This document shows positions 10,796 through 21,619 of a stretch of DNA of 64,000 nucleotides, one piece after another (position 1 is the stretch's first letter; every line of letters begins with the position of its first letter). Origin of the DNA: Davidsoniella eucalypti (lineage: Eukaryota; Ascomycota; Sordariomycetes; Microascales; Ceratocystidaceae); assembly GCA_004009845.1 (NCBI GenBank), contig RMBW01000003.1, positions 744,001-808,000 on the forward strand, in the 5' to 3' direction. The translations under genes were made by a program, and so were the position numbers. Below the pieces are notes generated by a model that saw nothing but the letters and a program-made list of their open reading frames with translations, was not told the DNA's origin and did not search any database.

Positions 10796-11743
10796 TCACC
10801 GCTTGCGTGTCCGTACCATCAACTTCTTGCCCTTCTTTGTGATACCACCCGATGTTGCCGTCTTGGCCATCTTAGCTTGCTGCTCTGACATCAGCTGCTC
10901 TGCCCGAGAGATGGCTCCGAGTTTTTGTTCCATAGCCTCTAGTCGGCTAATCCTCTTTTGAAGCTTGATCTCTGCGCGTGCCTCCTTGTCTGTCTTTTGG
11001 GGCTTTGTTGCTTCCTTAGAGCTGGAAGCAGCTTTCTTGTCGTCGTCTTCCTCATCCTCTGCATCATCGTCACTCCAGCCGCCAAAGTCGTCGAGTTTCG
11101 TCGGGTCAAAGTCAGCCATGAGATCATCATCGTCGTCTTCGTCCTCGTCTGACTCCATGCCACCAATCATGTTTGTGCGCTCCTCCTCGTCATCGGCAAA
11201 GATAATCTTTTTAGCCACGGCCACGGCGTCTTTTGCCACGCCCGACCCCGTTGATGTGATACCGTGGGCTAGCACGACCTGCTCGCGCAGCTTCTGGACA
11301 TCTCGTGCCATGTGGGTGCGTACTGAGCGTACATAGGCAATGTCCTGTGTCTTGAGTAGCCGCGCCGTCTCCATGTCTAGCACTTTGTTGCCACGATCGC
11401 CGTCCACCTTGCCGGTATACGAGCGGCCACGGGTGATCCTGGATCCCGGGCCCTTGCGGCTGAGCATGCCAAAGTAAAATTCATCGTCATTGCGTTCGGC
11501 GGCCTTGGCACGGAGAGCCTTGAGCTGGGCCTTTTTCTTGTTGAAGTCTTTGGCACGGAGCGTGTAGTCCTAGGGAGGATGAGATAGTCAGTGGCTGTTT
11601 CGTGGATTATTGATTTGGGAGCTGCTTTGTAACATAAGCCTCACCTTCTTTTTCTCTAGCAGGCCTAGCTTCTTGCGCTCAAGTGGTTGCGCTCTCTCGC
11701 GATGATTCCGCCGTTGGACGGCATTGCGCATAGTCGACGACAT
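10796..11743 (-). CDS. UTP11: U3 snoRNP / SSU processome protein Utp11
   Basis: Component of the small-subunit processome that processes 18S pre-rRNA in the nucleolus. Two exons, 11645-11743 and 10796-11569, with a 75-nt intron, encode 290 residues. The N-terminus is the characteristic basic Utp11 block ([20 protein letters not shown], then [17 protein letters not shown] across the splice), followed by the very conserved [19 protein letters not shown] region. The middle carries an acidic Asp/Glu stretch (about residues 172-215), and the C-terminus a Lys/Arg-rich coiled-coil segment ending in RTRKR, consistent with nucleolar localisation. The start ATG is the only one giving the conserved terminus. 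It shares an upstream region with the GH47 gene. Confidence 0.96.
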
Positions 11744-12546
11744 GGCGGCGAGTGGTTTCGGGCAAGCAAGAGGGCCGGTATAAATCAGTTTTCGGTGAAG
11801 GCAATGTAGATATGCAGCAATTGTTGTATGATGATGGGCTTTGCGATGTAAGTCGTGTCAAATGATAGTAACGTTGATACCTATTGTTCCCAACTAAGGC
11901 TTATTGGTGGGCTGGCGGCAGAATTTTTATTTTTTTGGCGGTGAGCTACTGATAGAACAAGCAAGTATAGTGCCCCATATAATGGTTGTGTTTATCTTCT
12001 TTGTCTTACATAACCATGAAACTCTAGGAATTACTGCAACTAGGAAAAAGATTAAGAACGCAACCAAGAAAAAAAGAATGTGTAAAACTTCATGACTTCC
12101 TTCTTACAACTCAGGCTCGCCCTTTTTGTTTTTTTTTCTTTCTTTTTCTCCCATTCCAAGTCTTCTCACTCATCATTTATTCGACCTCTTTCCACGAAAA
12201 ATAAACAGCAAAAAGTAAGGCACTTTTGCCCGTCAAGCTCATCTACAGAGCCGGTAAAGCTGACGACGACAACAAACAAATCGAAAGTCAAGGGGTAACT
12301 CTGGCTAGAATCTATAAAAAGCTGACGCCTAATCCAATTGCTCCATCGCGTCTTCCAAATCAGGTATCTGATTCTACCTGATATCTATTTTACCACTTGG
12401 CTGATACTTGCTACAGCCTTGTTTCCTTGTTTGCCTTCTCCATTGAATTACTCATCATTCAATTACCTACTCGCCTAATTACGTGATACTTAACTTAGGG
12501 TTATACACTACAATATCATATTATTAGTTATACCAGTTATCTCACC
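11744..12546. promoter_or_regulatory. Bidirectional promoter region, UTP11 / GH47 mannosidase
   Basis: 803 bp separate the two head-to-head start codons. It contains T-rich and pyrimidine tracts on the mannosidase side (around 12120-12160). Both 5' untranslated regions must lie here. No exon detected. Confidence 0.55.
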
Positions 12547-14298
12547 ATGTTCATACGGCCACGCATACTATTAAGGCCGATCCTTATAGCCTTCTTCCTA
12601 TTCATCGTCATCTCCTATAGTCTCTATACATACAGAGACAAATTTTCAAGCTCTGCCGCATCGCGCACGTACACCTTTGTACCCAGCAGCTATGACTGGT
12701 CTGCCCATAAGCTACGGTTTCCCATCCCCCGAGACCAGATGGCTGCTCCGCCGCTGGGCAAGGCCAGTAAATTGCCCCCCGTTCAACGCACTTGGACTAA
12801 GGGTGAGGCCATCCAGCAGGCCAAGTCGGCTGCCCACATGCGTCTCGTTATTGTAGAAGCCTTCAAGAAGACATACGCCAGCTATGAGCGCCTAGCATTT
12901 GGCCACGATGAGCTGACCCCGTTGACCCTGCAGCCCAGGGATTCATTCAACGGTTGGGGCGCCACCATCGTCGATGCCATGGACACTCTCTGGATCATGG
13001 GCCTGCGCGACGAATGGGAGCGAGCCGTTGAATTTGTGGCCGCCTTGGACTGGAACAAGACATCAGATGAGAACTGCAATCTATTCGAGACCGGCATTCG
13101 CTTCCTCGGCGGCCTGATCTCGGCACACGATCTGTCTGGCGAGAAAGTGCTTCTACAGAAAGCCGTCGAGCTCGCCGACATGATGTACGCCTCCTTCGAT
13201 AATGACATACATCTACCGCGTGGCCGTTTCACTTGGGACGAGCTCAAGGAGGGCAATGTCGAGCCGTTAGCCAGCCAGAGTATCGCCGGAATCGGATCCT
13301 TTACTCTTGAGTTCACCCGTCTATCTATCCTTACCGGTGACAAGAAGTATTACGATGCTGTGCACCGTATCTCCAAACACTTCCACCGGACACAAAACGA
13401 AACACAGCTCCCGGGTCTATGGCCCGTGTACATCGACGCCAAGAGCAATTTCACTGTCGCTTCCGGGCTGGACTTCCGCTTGGGCAGTTCAGCTGACTCG
13501 GCCTATGAGTACTTCCCCAAGATGCACGCCCTACTAGGTGGCCAGGAGCCCATGTACCAGCAGATGTACAAAACGTCAACCGACGTGGCCATCCAGCACC
13601 TGGTTTACCGGCCCATGCTGCCCAGCGAGGACGACGTATTGTTCGTAGGCAACCTCAAAGCAACCAAAAGCAAAAACGGCGACGCCAACACATACAAGCT
13701 CACCCCCTCAATGCACCACTTGACATGCTTCGTCGGTGGTATGTTGCTTTTGGGCGGACGTCTGATTGAAGACCCGAAGCACATTGTATACGGCGAGAAG
13801 CTCTCCCTCGGCTGTGCTTCGGCCTACAGCATCATCGAGCCTAGCCACATCATGCCTGAGGATGCCACCTTTGTCAAATGCGACGACGTTAACGCATGCG
13901 CATGGAACGAATCCCATTGGAAGCAAGTCGCCACACCTAACACCTACAAGGGCTTTGTCAGTATCAATGATCCCAAGTACATTCTACGCCCTGAGGCCAT
14001 CGAAAGCATCTTCATCATGTGGCGTGTCACCGGAGACCAACGTCTCCAATTCGTCGCCCAGGATATGTGGACCGCAATCTCGCGCGCTTGTGAAGGTGAA
14101 TCTGCCTTTGCCTCCATCAAGGATGTCACGCAGGGCATCGTCGAGCGCGATGATTCCATGGAAAGCTTCTTCTTGGCCGAGACGCTCAAGTACTTCTTCT
14201 TGATCTTCTCGAACCCGCATATTATCAACCTCGATGAGTGGGTGTTCAATACAGAGGCGCATCCGTTTAAGCGTGAAGTTCCAAATACGCTGTTCTAG
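12547..14298 (+). CDS. Class I alpha-1,2-mannosidase (GH47), membrane-anchored
   Basis: Trims alpha-1,2-linked mannoses from N-glycans in the ER/Golgi. Single exon, 583 residues. A short cytosolic basic N-terminus and one hydrophobic segment (about residues 10-28) give a type II membrane anchor. The GH47 barrel starts near residue 85, with signatures PRDSFNGWGATIVDAMDTLW (about 130-149), LFETGIRFLGGL (179-190), a GSSADSAYEYFPK block with conserved acidic residues, the HLTCFVGG block, RPEAIESIFIMWR, and a terminal FNTEAHPF (567-574) whose Thr coordinates Ca2+ in known structures. Length and order match active mannosidases rather than the longer EDEM lectins. Exact subtype (ER Mns1 versus Golgi MNS) is not decided. 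Confidence 0.95.
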   Translation: MFIRPRILLRPILIAFFLFIVISYSLYTYRDKFSSSAASRTYTFVPSSYDWSAHKLRFPIPRDQMAAPPLGKASKLPPVQRTWTKGEAIQQAKSAAHMRLVIVEAFKKTYASYERLAFGHDELTPLTLQPRDSFNGWGATIVDAMDTLWIMGLRDEWERAVEFVAALDWNKTSDENCNLFETGIRFLGGLISAHDLSGEKVLLQKAVELADMMYASFDNDIHLPRGRFTWDELKEGNVEPLASQSIAGIGSFTLEFTRLSILTGDKKYYDAVHRISKHFHRTQNETQLPGLWPVYIDAKSNFTVASGLDFRLGSSADSAYEYFPKMHALLGGQEPMYQQMYKTSTDVAIQHLVYRPMLPSEDDVLFVGNLKATKSKNGDANTYKLTPSMHHLTCFVGGMLLLGGRLIEDPKHIVYGEKLSLGCASAYSIIEPSHIMPEDATFVKCDDVNACAWNESHWKQVATPNTYKGFVSINDPKYILRPEAIESIFIMWRVTGDQRLQFVAQDMWTAISRACEGESAFASIKDVTQGIVERDDSMESFFLAETLKYFFLIFSNPHIINLDEWVFNTEAHPFKREVPNTLF

Positions 14299-14872
14299 TT
14301 AACCCGATTCGGATGGATGACGCTGTTTTCGTGATTTTTTTTTCTCGCTATTCCAAGGACAAGCCATGTTACTTTTATTTATATGTATCTTTACTTTTTC
14401 TTTACCGCTCTTTTTTGTGTTTTTATATTATATTATTTATCACTCAATGATATAGGTATGGTTTCGAATCTCTCATATCGAATTACGTATGTTCGTTGTA
14501 TCTTTCTATATAAAGAAGTCTATGTTGAAAAAGAAAAGCAGAAACAACAGCAACATCAAGCAGAGAAGAAAGAAGACGCCCCAATCATCTCGTCGATGTG
14601 ATTCCCCCCCTCCCTTCTCTCTATATCAAAGGTGAATGAATTAACCTAACTTAACCAAGCCGTTCTTCCGTCTATTTCGTAGAGACACATCCCAATATAA
14701 ACACACGAGGTCCCCCGATGCTCTTGCCAGAGTCTATCTATATATATATATATGTATAAAGTAGGATTTTTATCTTTTGTTTCTTCTGCTTTTTTTTTCT
14801 TTTTTTCCCAAATTTCGAAGCTCCGAAATAGACGTGTGACACAATGGAGTTAAAAGGTACTCAGATGATCTT
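14299..14872. other. Convergent 3' spacer
   Basis: 574 bp between the mannosidase and the phosphotransferase stop codons; includes a (TA)n tract near 14738-14752 and T-rich sequence. No gene recognised. Confidence 0.6.
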
Positions 14873-16593
14873 CTACGAGCTCTTCTTACCAACTCCATGG
14901 TCGACACCGTGAGTACCACTCAATGTGGTAGAAAAGGCGGTCTCGACCTGTAGACGACGACGGTTCTCCATCTGCTTCTCATGTGGAATGGTCAAGGCGC
15001 TGATGCCTAGGAAGTTGCAAATGCTGCCAACAACGAGGAAGGCCCAGTTGAAGTAAACGACCATAGCAAAGATGAGGTAGCCATACAGATAGTACAGCTC
15101 GAGAGTGGCAGACAGGGCGGGGAAGCCAAACATGGGGGCGTTCATGAGCACGGCACCACCAACCAGGGGCCACAGCATGACGGTCCAGAAGGGGAAAGGC
15201 TGGCGAGTCAGGTGGGCCAGGATCATCTTGGTAGTCAAGCGGCCAAAGACGAAGGCCAGCGTGAAGCAGAAGAGTACCAGGTGGTTGTCGGCTAGCAAAT
15301 GCGACCACGGCGAGTACAACCAAGCCACGATGCTCATGCTGAAAACGGCCATGGGCAACCACTCGGCAAACACGGGCAGTACAGGCAAGTTGTTGCGCTG
15401 GCGTGCCTTGACGACGTTGTACACGCAAAAGGGGATGTGGGTGGCAAATAGCGAACCGACAATCATGGCAATCCAGTAGTCTCGGATGGTGTGCTTTCCG
15501 ATGATGTCACCGAGACCGAACAAACCATGCTCGCCAATCAGGTCAGTGATGGGACGCGAGAAGATCTCGGGGCCGTAGATTCCTGACAAGATCATCATGA
15601 AGCAGGCGATGAGGATACCCTCGGTCGGGCCGTTGATGACGCCGAGGTACAGAGTGTGGGTGTGGTATGTCTCCCAGGTCGAGAAGAACATGGGCAGGCA
15701 AGGCACCAGCGCTGTGACGATTCCGGCCGGCGATGTTCCAAGACCCATGGCGGCGGTCTCCAGTAGACTGGCCAAGCAGCAGTTTAGAGAGTCAATGCCG
15801 TGGTCAAACAGCTCACCAAGGCCACTAGAAGTGCCGGTGCGGCGCGCTTGCTTGCCATCGATGTTGTCCATGGTTTGGTACATGAACAGGCCAAAAGCAA
15901 AGCTAAAGTACAGCCATGAGGGGCCCTGGAAGCAGCAATTGTTAGGGGGAGATCAAGGCAGCTAACTAGCTACAATATGGAGGTACTTACGGGACCAACA
16001 AGATCCGGCATGTAAATAATAAGCAGGATGATGTTGAACAAGATAAAGAAGAAGCCAATCAGCGTCACCATGTTGGGCGCAACCCACATGGGCATCAGAT
16101 TGACGACGGCATTCCACTACGAGCAACAGACGGAGCCTGCGTTAGCTAGAGAATTATAGGACTAGGATATCTCGGACTCGGAAACGGACACGGAGCGGTG
16201 ACGGAACAGGGATGGAACGGCGCCGCAAGTGTTGGGAGTTGACATACATAGGGACCCAGGATGTACTTCGACACGGGCGACTTGTCGACAGATGAATACT
16301 TGTATGTCTTGAGGTGTATGAGAGCGTCGTCCGACACACACTCGGCCACTGCTTGTCCTGCGCCAAAAAAGAAAAAGGAGCCTCAGTCAGTTACGGTGGT
16401 CACAGAAACAGGGAGTGTCAAAGCAGAAATCATATGCGCCAGCACATGAGCAAGGCGACACGGCCCCAGGCAGCTCGCCGGGCATTGGACCCGGAAAGTC
16501 GGAGTGCCGTGAACTAGGCACACGCTAGGGGCGAGGCGATGTAGCTCGTAAAGGAAAGAATAGCGGTGGTCGCATACTATGGTTCGGCGCCAT
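14873..16593 (-). CDS. CDP-alcohol phosphotransferase (choline/ethanolamine phosphotransferase)
   Basis: Final Kennedy-pathway step: transfers phosphocholine or phosphoethanolamine from the CDP-alcohol to diacylglycerol, in ER membranes. Four exons: 16578-16593 (16 nt, ATG-containing), 16248-16357, 15991-16116 and 14873-15925; introns 220, 131 and 65 nt; 434 residues. Exons 2-4 join into the conserved KYSSVDKSPVSKYILGPY-WNAVVNLMP...GPSWLYFSFA run. The catalytic CDP-alcohol motif DG(x)2AR(x)8G(x)3D(x)3D is intact (DGKQARR...GELFDHGID). About eight to ten hydrophobic helices follow. The first exon is inferred: it has a good GTATGC donor, a pyrimidine-rich GCGCAG acceptor and restores frame, but it is only five codons plus one base. 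Confidence 0.92.
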
Positions 16594-18798
16594 GATTGGA
16601 TAAGGCAGGCCGCGTTGAGGTTATGAGAAATCGGTCGGGGGACGAAGAGGCAGTCGAGGAGAAGCTTCGGGACTCGAAGATGAGGAACAATCAGGTGTTC
16701 TAAAGAAAGGAAAAATAAAAGAAACAAAGAAGAATTAAGAAGGGACGCCGCTTTTTGCCAAAAATAACACAACCCTTGGAGGTTCGTTCTGTCACGACGC
16801 AGAGGCTTCTTTTTAGTTGTCTAGTAGTCTAATTAGTTGGCCAGTTAGATGGACGATGGATCGGCTCGAGCTTCGGCTCAAAGCGGGCATAACGCGAGCA
16901 AGAAATGGAGTCCAAAGATCAGAATATTAATGAGGGGATGTTCCAAATAATATAAGAAATAAGAAACAGAAGCAAAGAAATTACACAACAAGAAAAATAT
17001 AGAGAAAAAAAAAGAGAGGTTGTTTGGAAGCTTGACAACAAAGCCTCGATTTTGGCGGAACAGAAGAATTAAAGCAGCAAAAAAACAAGGAGTCGATACG
17101 GCCATTAGGATTCGATCCAGGAAGGACCAACATTGGCACCGCACGACGAATCGAATCGCAGTATTGAATACATATGTGTAGTAGTTTCCCTCTTGCTGCT
17201 CGTTGCCGTTGCTTGCATTGGCTCTGCCCAGGTTACAGTGCACCTAGTTTAGCGGGGCAGCTGTTCAAATTGCAACCCGCCTCCTACACCGTTCACACCC
17301 GGTTTTTCTGCCTCCTTATTCCGTCCTATTCCCCCCGAAATACACTGAAGCGGTGCACTGAAGAAGCCCCTGAGGCTGCCCCGGCTGCCCTGTACCAATC
17401 TTTATCTTGGTTACCTAGTTGTGTTAGAGCTTCGCCAGCAAAAGACGCGTGGAGGGCCATCCGTCAAGATCCATTGCAGTCAAGATATAAGAGCATACAA
17501 TAAGTATACTGTATATTGTATAATCATCAGCATATCATATCCTGTATACGTACAAATACATAGTTTGACAGTTGATGCCCTGAAGAAATGAAGCCAAAGA
17601 CTGTCTTTATCACCATATACAAGTCTCGCTTTCTTTCCCTCTATTTTTCTCTATCAGGGGCTTTAATGACATTTCCTCGGTCCCTTGTCTCGCCTTTCCT
17701 TTTTGTCAACTTTCACATGCCTCATGCGAAATTACACAACGCCAGATCTCCCAACAAATAAGCTGTAGAATATCTCCCATCATACATATCTGGGTCTCGA
17801 AACATAATCCTTTCATAATGATGATGGTGATTTTATTTATAGTCTACAGATTATCTAAGAGCTTCTTTTCGACTCCGGGCAAGGCCGTAGCAACACCTAA
17901 TGAATGCTTTCATAAAGTGGTGGCATGAGAAAGGAGCTTCATTCTTGTGCTTGTTATCAAAGACTAACTAAAACTACGCACAAGTCAGCCTCGAACAAAG
18001 TGCAGTTTTTGGCTGCCTAGACTCATGCTCAGAGAAGAGACCGTCATAAGACAACCTGACTATTTCTTCACGGTACTTAAGTGACTAACATGTGACAGAC
18101 AGGCCATTGATTATTATCACACGTGTTTTTCGACGGTCAACTTACATACCTCAAAGTCGATGATTATTTTGCATTTAACCCTTTATACATGTTAACCCTA
18201 ATATCGGTACGACTTCACATCAGTGATCCAGTATGTTTATTTTCAGTGTCTCTAAATCAACTTATACAGCGAGAATTATTATTCATTAATTAGATCGAGA
18301 CAAAAACGTAGAAACACGAAAGCAGAACAGTTACGTGTCCATCTGAATGAAAAACAGCGTGGGTTCTGGTGGACGAGAAAATATACAAGGGCTGTTCACT
18401 TCAGTTTGATCAAGGCTGAGAGACTTTGCTTGCTTGCTACTGCTAGCTTTGAGCTTAAATTTCAAGTGTCAACTCTAAAAAGAGTCGACTTCCAGAAATA
18501 GATGCAATGACGAACGACGTCGGATGGCATGGCAAAACTTGATACCAAGACACAACTTGATAGAGATCAAAGCACACACTCTCTCATATACACATGCACA
18601 CAAAATGAAAGAACATGAGCAGCACCACAGAACGAAAGATCCAAAACCAGAAACAAATGCATGCATTATGAAAGAAAGAAAAGGACGCGCCTGACCGAAA
18701 GAGCAGTCTATGGCTCTTTGAGAAGCACCCGAGACACAGCTTGTGATATCTCGCTTCCTATGTACCGTACACCCGACCACCGGCTTCCCTTTTACAGC
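16594..18798. other. 2.2 kb intergenic region
   Basis: 5' flank of the phosphotransferase gene and 3' flank of the GPI-protein gene. Open frames such as 16878-17243 (-) and 17174-17503 (+) lack recognisable motifs. An ACACGTGT palindrome lies at 18119-18126. No gene recognised. Confidence 0.5.
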
Positions 18799-19454
18799 CT
18801 ACAGCATGGCAAAGCCCATGAACAAGCCGCCCAGCATAGCCGACAGTCCATATACACGACCCATCTCCAGCGACGCCATGTTAACCGCGCCCGACGAGCT
18901 TCCCGAGCTGGAATCGCTCAGCAGAGTCGGGCCAGACTTTGCTGTGGACGTTGAAGAAGCGCCAGCAGCTGCGGTAGAAGAAGTAGCATTGACACGCGTG
19001 GGGTTCTGGGCACCGCACGGGTGGTCCTGACGACAGGCAGAAGCGCAATCGTTGTTGTGTTCACCGCAGGCAGCTACGCACTGGCTACCCCATTCAGTGC
19101 AGATGTAGTAGGGGAGAGTTAGTGAGTACTCGGTGATGTTGGGCTGAGTGCCGTCGTTGCATAGGCAGCCGTACTCAAGGGTGGCGGCGTTGCATGTGTT
19201 GACTTGCGGCTTGCCAGTCGAAGTTAGGTCGCAGATCATCGGGCACTGCGTGACTTCGGTGGTACACCAGGCCTCTATACAAGTGGAAGTTGAGGTTAGC
19301 GGCTGCTGAGATATCTGTGTCTTCTAGGGTTAAGTTAAAGGTGATACGTACTGCGAGTGGATAGAGGCACAGTGTCTGGGTCGATGGTGTAAGAATCGAC
19401 AGTGGCAGCAAAGGCCACGGCGAGGGCAATGAAGGCCGACTTGAAAGAGAACAT
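18799..19454 (-). CDS. Secreted Cys-rich GPI-anchored protein (probable DUF7707 family)
   Basis: Two exons, 19352-19454 and 18799-19274, with a 77-nt intron; 192 residues. Signal peptide at residues 1-19 or so, followed by a mature start YTIDPDTVPLSTR. The body has the family's cysteine pattern: AWC...CPMIC, CNAATLEYGCLC, the NITEYSLTLPYYIC block, CVAACGEH, CASAC and DHPCGAQNPTRVN. A Ser/Thr/Ala-rich linker (about 135-170) leads to a small-residue omega region and a hydrophobic C-terminus (GLSAMLGGLFMGFAML), the classic GPI-anchor signal. It should sit on the plasma membrane or wall surface. I recognise the layout as the fungal DUF7707 type; molecular function is unknown. Confidence 0.88.
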
Positions 19455-21619
19455 GATGGATATATTAAAGTGGGAAATGAATATCTGTGATACGATGTTA
19501 GCACGCTAGTTAGTTTTATTTAGCCCAGTGGCAGATAAAGATAGGTAAGGGATGGCTTTATGAAGGACGTACTATTGATTAAAGGTAAAGTATAGTAGCA
19601 AAAGCAGACAACTTCTCAGAAGCGTGGTGATTAAATAGATAGTATAATATTAAGAGGGTAAGAACTATTTCACGTCTTGCGAAGATATGTAGTATCAAGC
19701 GTTCTCGGCCTACAGAAGCTGAAGAGAAGAAAGAAGAAAGAGTGGCGATCACAAGTGAACGAAAGGAGAGCCCGGCTTATCAGTATATATACAACGACAG
19801 ATCAGCTATGTCAAGCCAAAGTGGAAGATACTTGGAGAGCAAGAAGGGGGGAGCCCGGGCTTGAGCAAGGGAGCAATAAGCCTATGAAGTTTGTCCCCGG
19901 CACGACCTGTATCTTGTCTCTTAAAAAAGGCGTGTTTTATTTTCTCTTTCTTTTCATGCTACGAGACAGACCGAGACTGACGAAAGGTGACAAGAACGGT
20001 AATATCATCGATAAAAGATTGCGGCTCACAGGCTAAGCTTCGGCCAATACAACTAAACAAGTACTACAACTAGAGGTAGTTGGATATTTGAAGGACCTCT
20101 GATAAGCAAATTAGGCTCGTCACTGGAAATTGGCGCTAGTAGAGCTCAAGTGCAATTTGAAGAATATCATACTAAAAGAAAAATAAGACAAGAACAGAAA
20201 AGGCTTTGGGGATTTAGACTTGGCAAGCTTAAGCCGGAGAAAGTTTATTAGTTTGCCTGGGGTTAGCTTTGAACTGCTGCCAAGAACGACGATATGTAGA
20301 TGTTTATGGGCTATCAAAGAGCCGCTGCGGGCTGTTCGAAAAGATCTGCAAATCCAACGGAGGCTAGACTATGGGCTTGCTTGGCCTTTTGTCTTTATCA
20401 CTGTCCATTGTTGAGTTTTCTTCTCCACGAGGTCCCGGGTCTCTACCAAAGAGCTGCTGTCGGCTGTAGATTCTCAGTTTCTTGTCCTTTTTGTTCTCTT
20501 CTCTTCTTTTCTTTCTTCCTCTCAGGCAGGCCACAGGGAAAGGCCGGAGAATAAAAGAGACAAGACCAGGGCCGAGGTGGCCCTAGCCAAGGGTCGAGGT
20601 GACAGTGAGGATCTCGTTTCCTGTTTCGCTATGTCTGCTAAGATGACGGTGGTGAAGCTATGCTTTTTTTTCAGTGACCTGTTAGTGTCTGTGCCGCGTT
20701 ACATTGTAGAGATTCTTCTTTTTCCATTTCTTTTCTTTTCTTTTGTTTCGGTGACTTGTGCCTGTGCTTTGGTACATGCGTTTTCCTGTTGTCTCTTGTA
20801 TTTTTTGTATTTTTTGTTTTATACATCTTTCTTTCGAGTACCCTAATTGAGGGTTACTAGTATGGAGAGTCGCTGTGGTAACTGCTTGTTATATAGGAGT
20901 GTACGTGCCTTCCTTCTGCGGCATCTGACACAGAGAACATGCCCCGGCTCAGAAATGGGTAGTTGCCCAGTTGCATGCTACTCTTTCCATTTTATGACTT
21001 GTACATAATATGCAGCATAGTATTTTAACATGAAGATATAAATATATATCTATTTTTTTCTTCTTTCTCCCAAGTTTGGCCGAGAAGTCCATGATATCTT
21101 TGGTTCGCCCGTATTGAACAACACATGTGATAGCCATTTTGGTTTCGCTTCGATTCGCTGTTATCCACGGCCATCGACGATCACCACTCTTGGAAAAGAA
21201 GGGAACAAAAGCCACTCATCACCGGCTCTTGCAAAGGCAGGCTCTGTCTTTTGCGTATCAAATCTCGGTACCCTTGGAGCCACTTGGTAGCTGTGCTTTT
21301 ATTTTTATTTTTATTGCTTTTTGGATGGAATGGACAGCCAGGAGGCTTCTTTTATTCTTGTTTTATTCTTTCTATCCATTCAATTCTACGGTGAGACTGT
21401 GGCTTTTATCTTGACTATGACTTGCTAGCACTAGACGAACCTGTGACGTCGATACGATGAATCGTATTTTGTACTTGTATCTTTGGATGCGAAGCCAGTA
21501 CAGATAATCATTTCCTTCGTCATGTTGTTTGTTGGACTGGCATTATGTGGCGGTCACGATGTTCATTCTAGGTAAAGCATTGGATATTGTATTGGGATTT
21601 ATATACGGACTGCGACTCC
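19455..21619. other. 2.2 kb intergenic region
   Basis: Between the GPI-protein gene and the 3' end of BTA1. Contains T-rich stretches (20480-20530, 20690-20840) and short open frames without recognisable motifs. I see nothing supportable as a gene. Confidence 0.5.

Noticed and set aside
17098..17130. GGATTCGATCC-like T-arm resembling a tRNA gene
   Set aside because: No matching acceptor stem, A box or anticodon arm at correct spacing on either strand.
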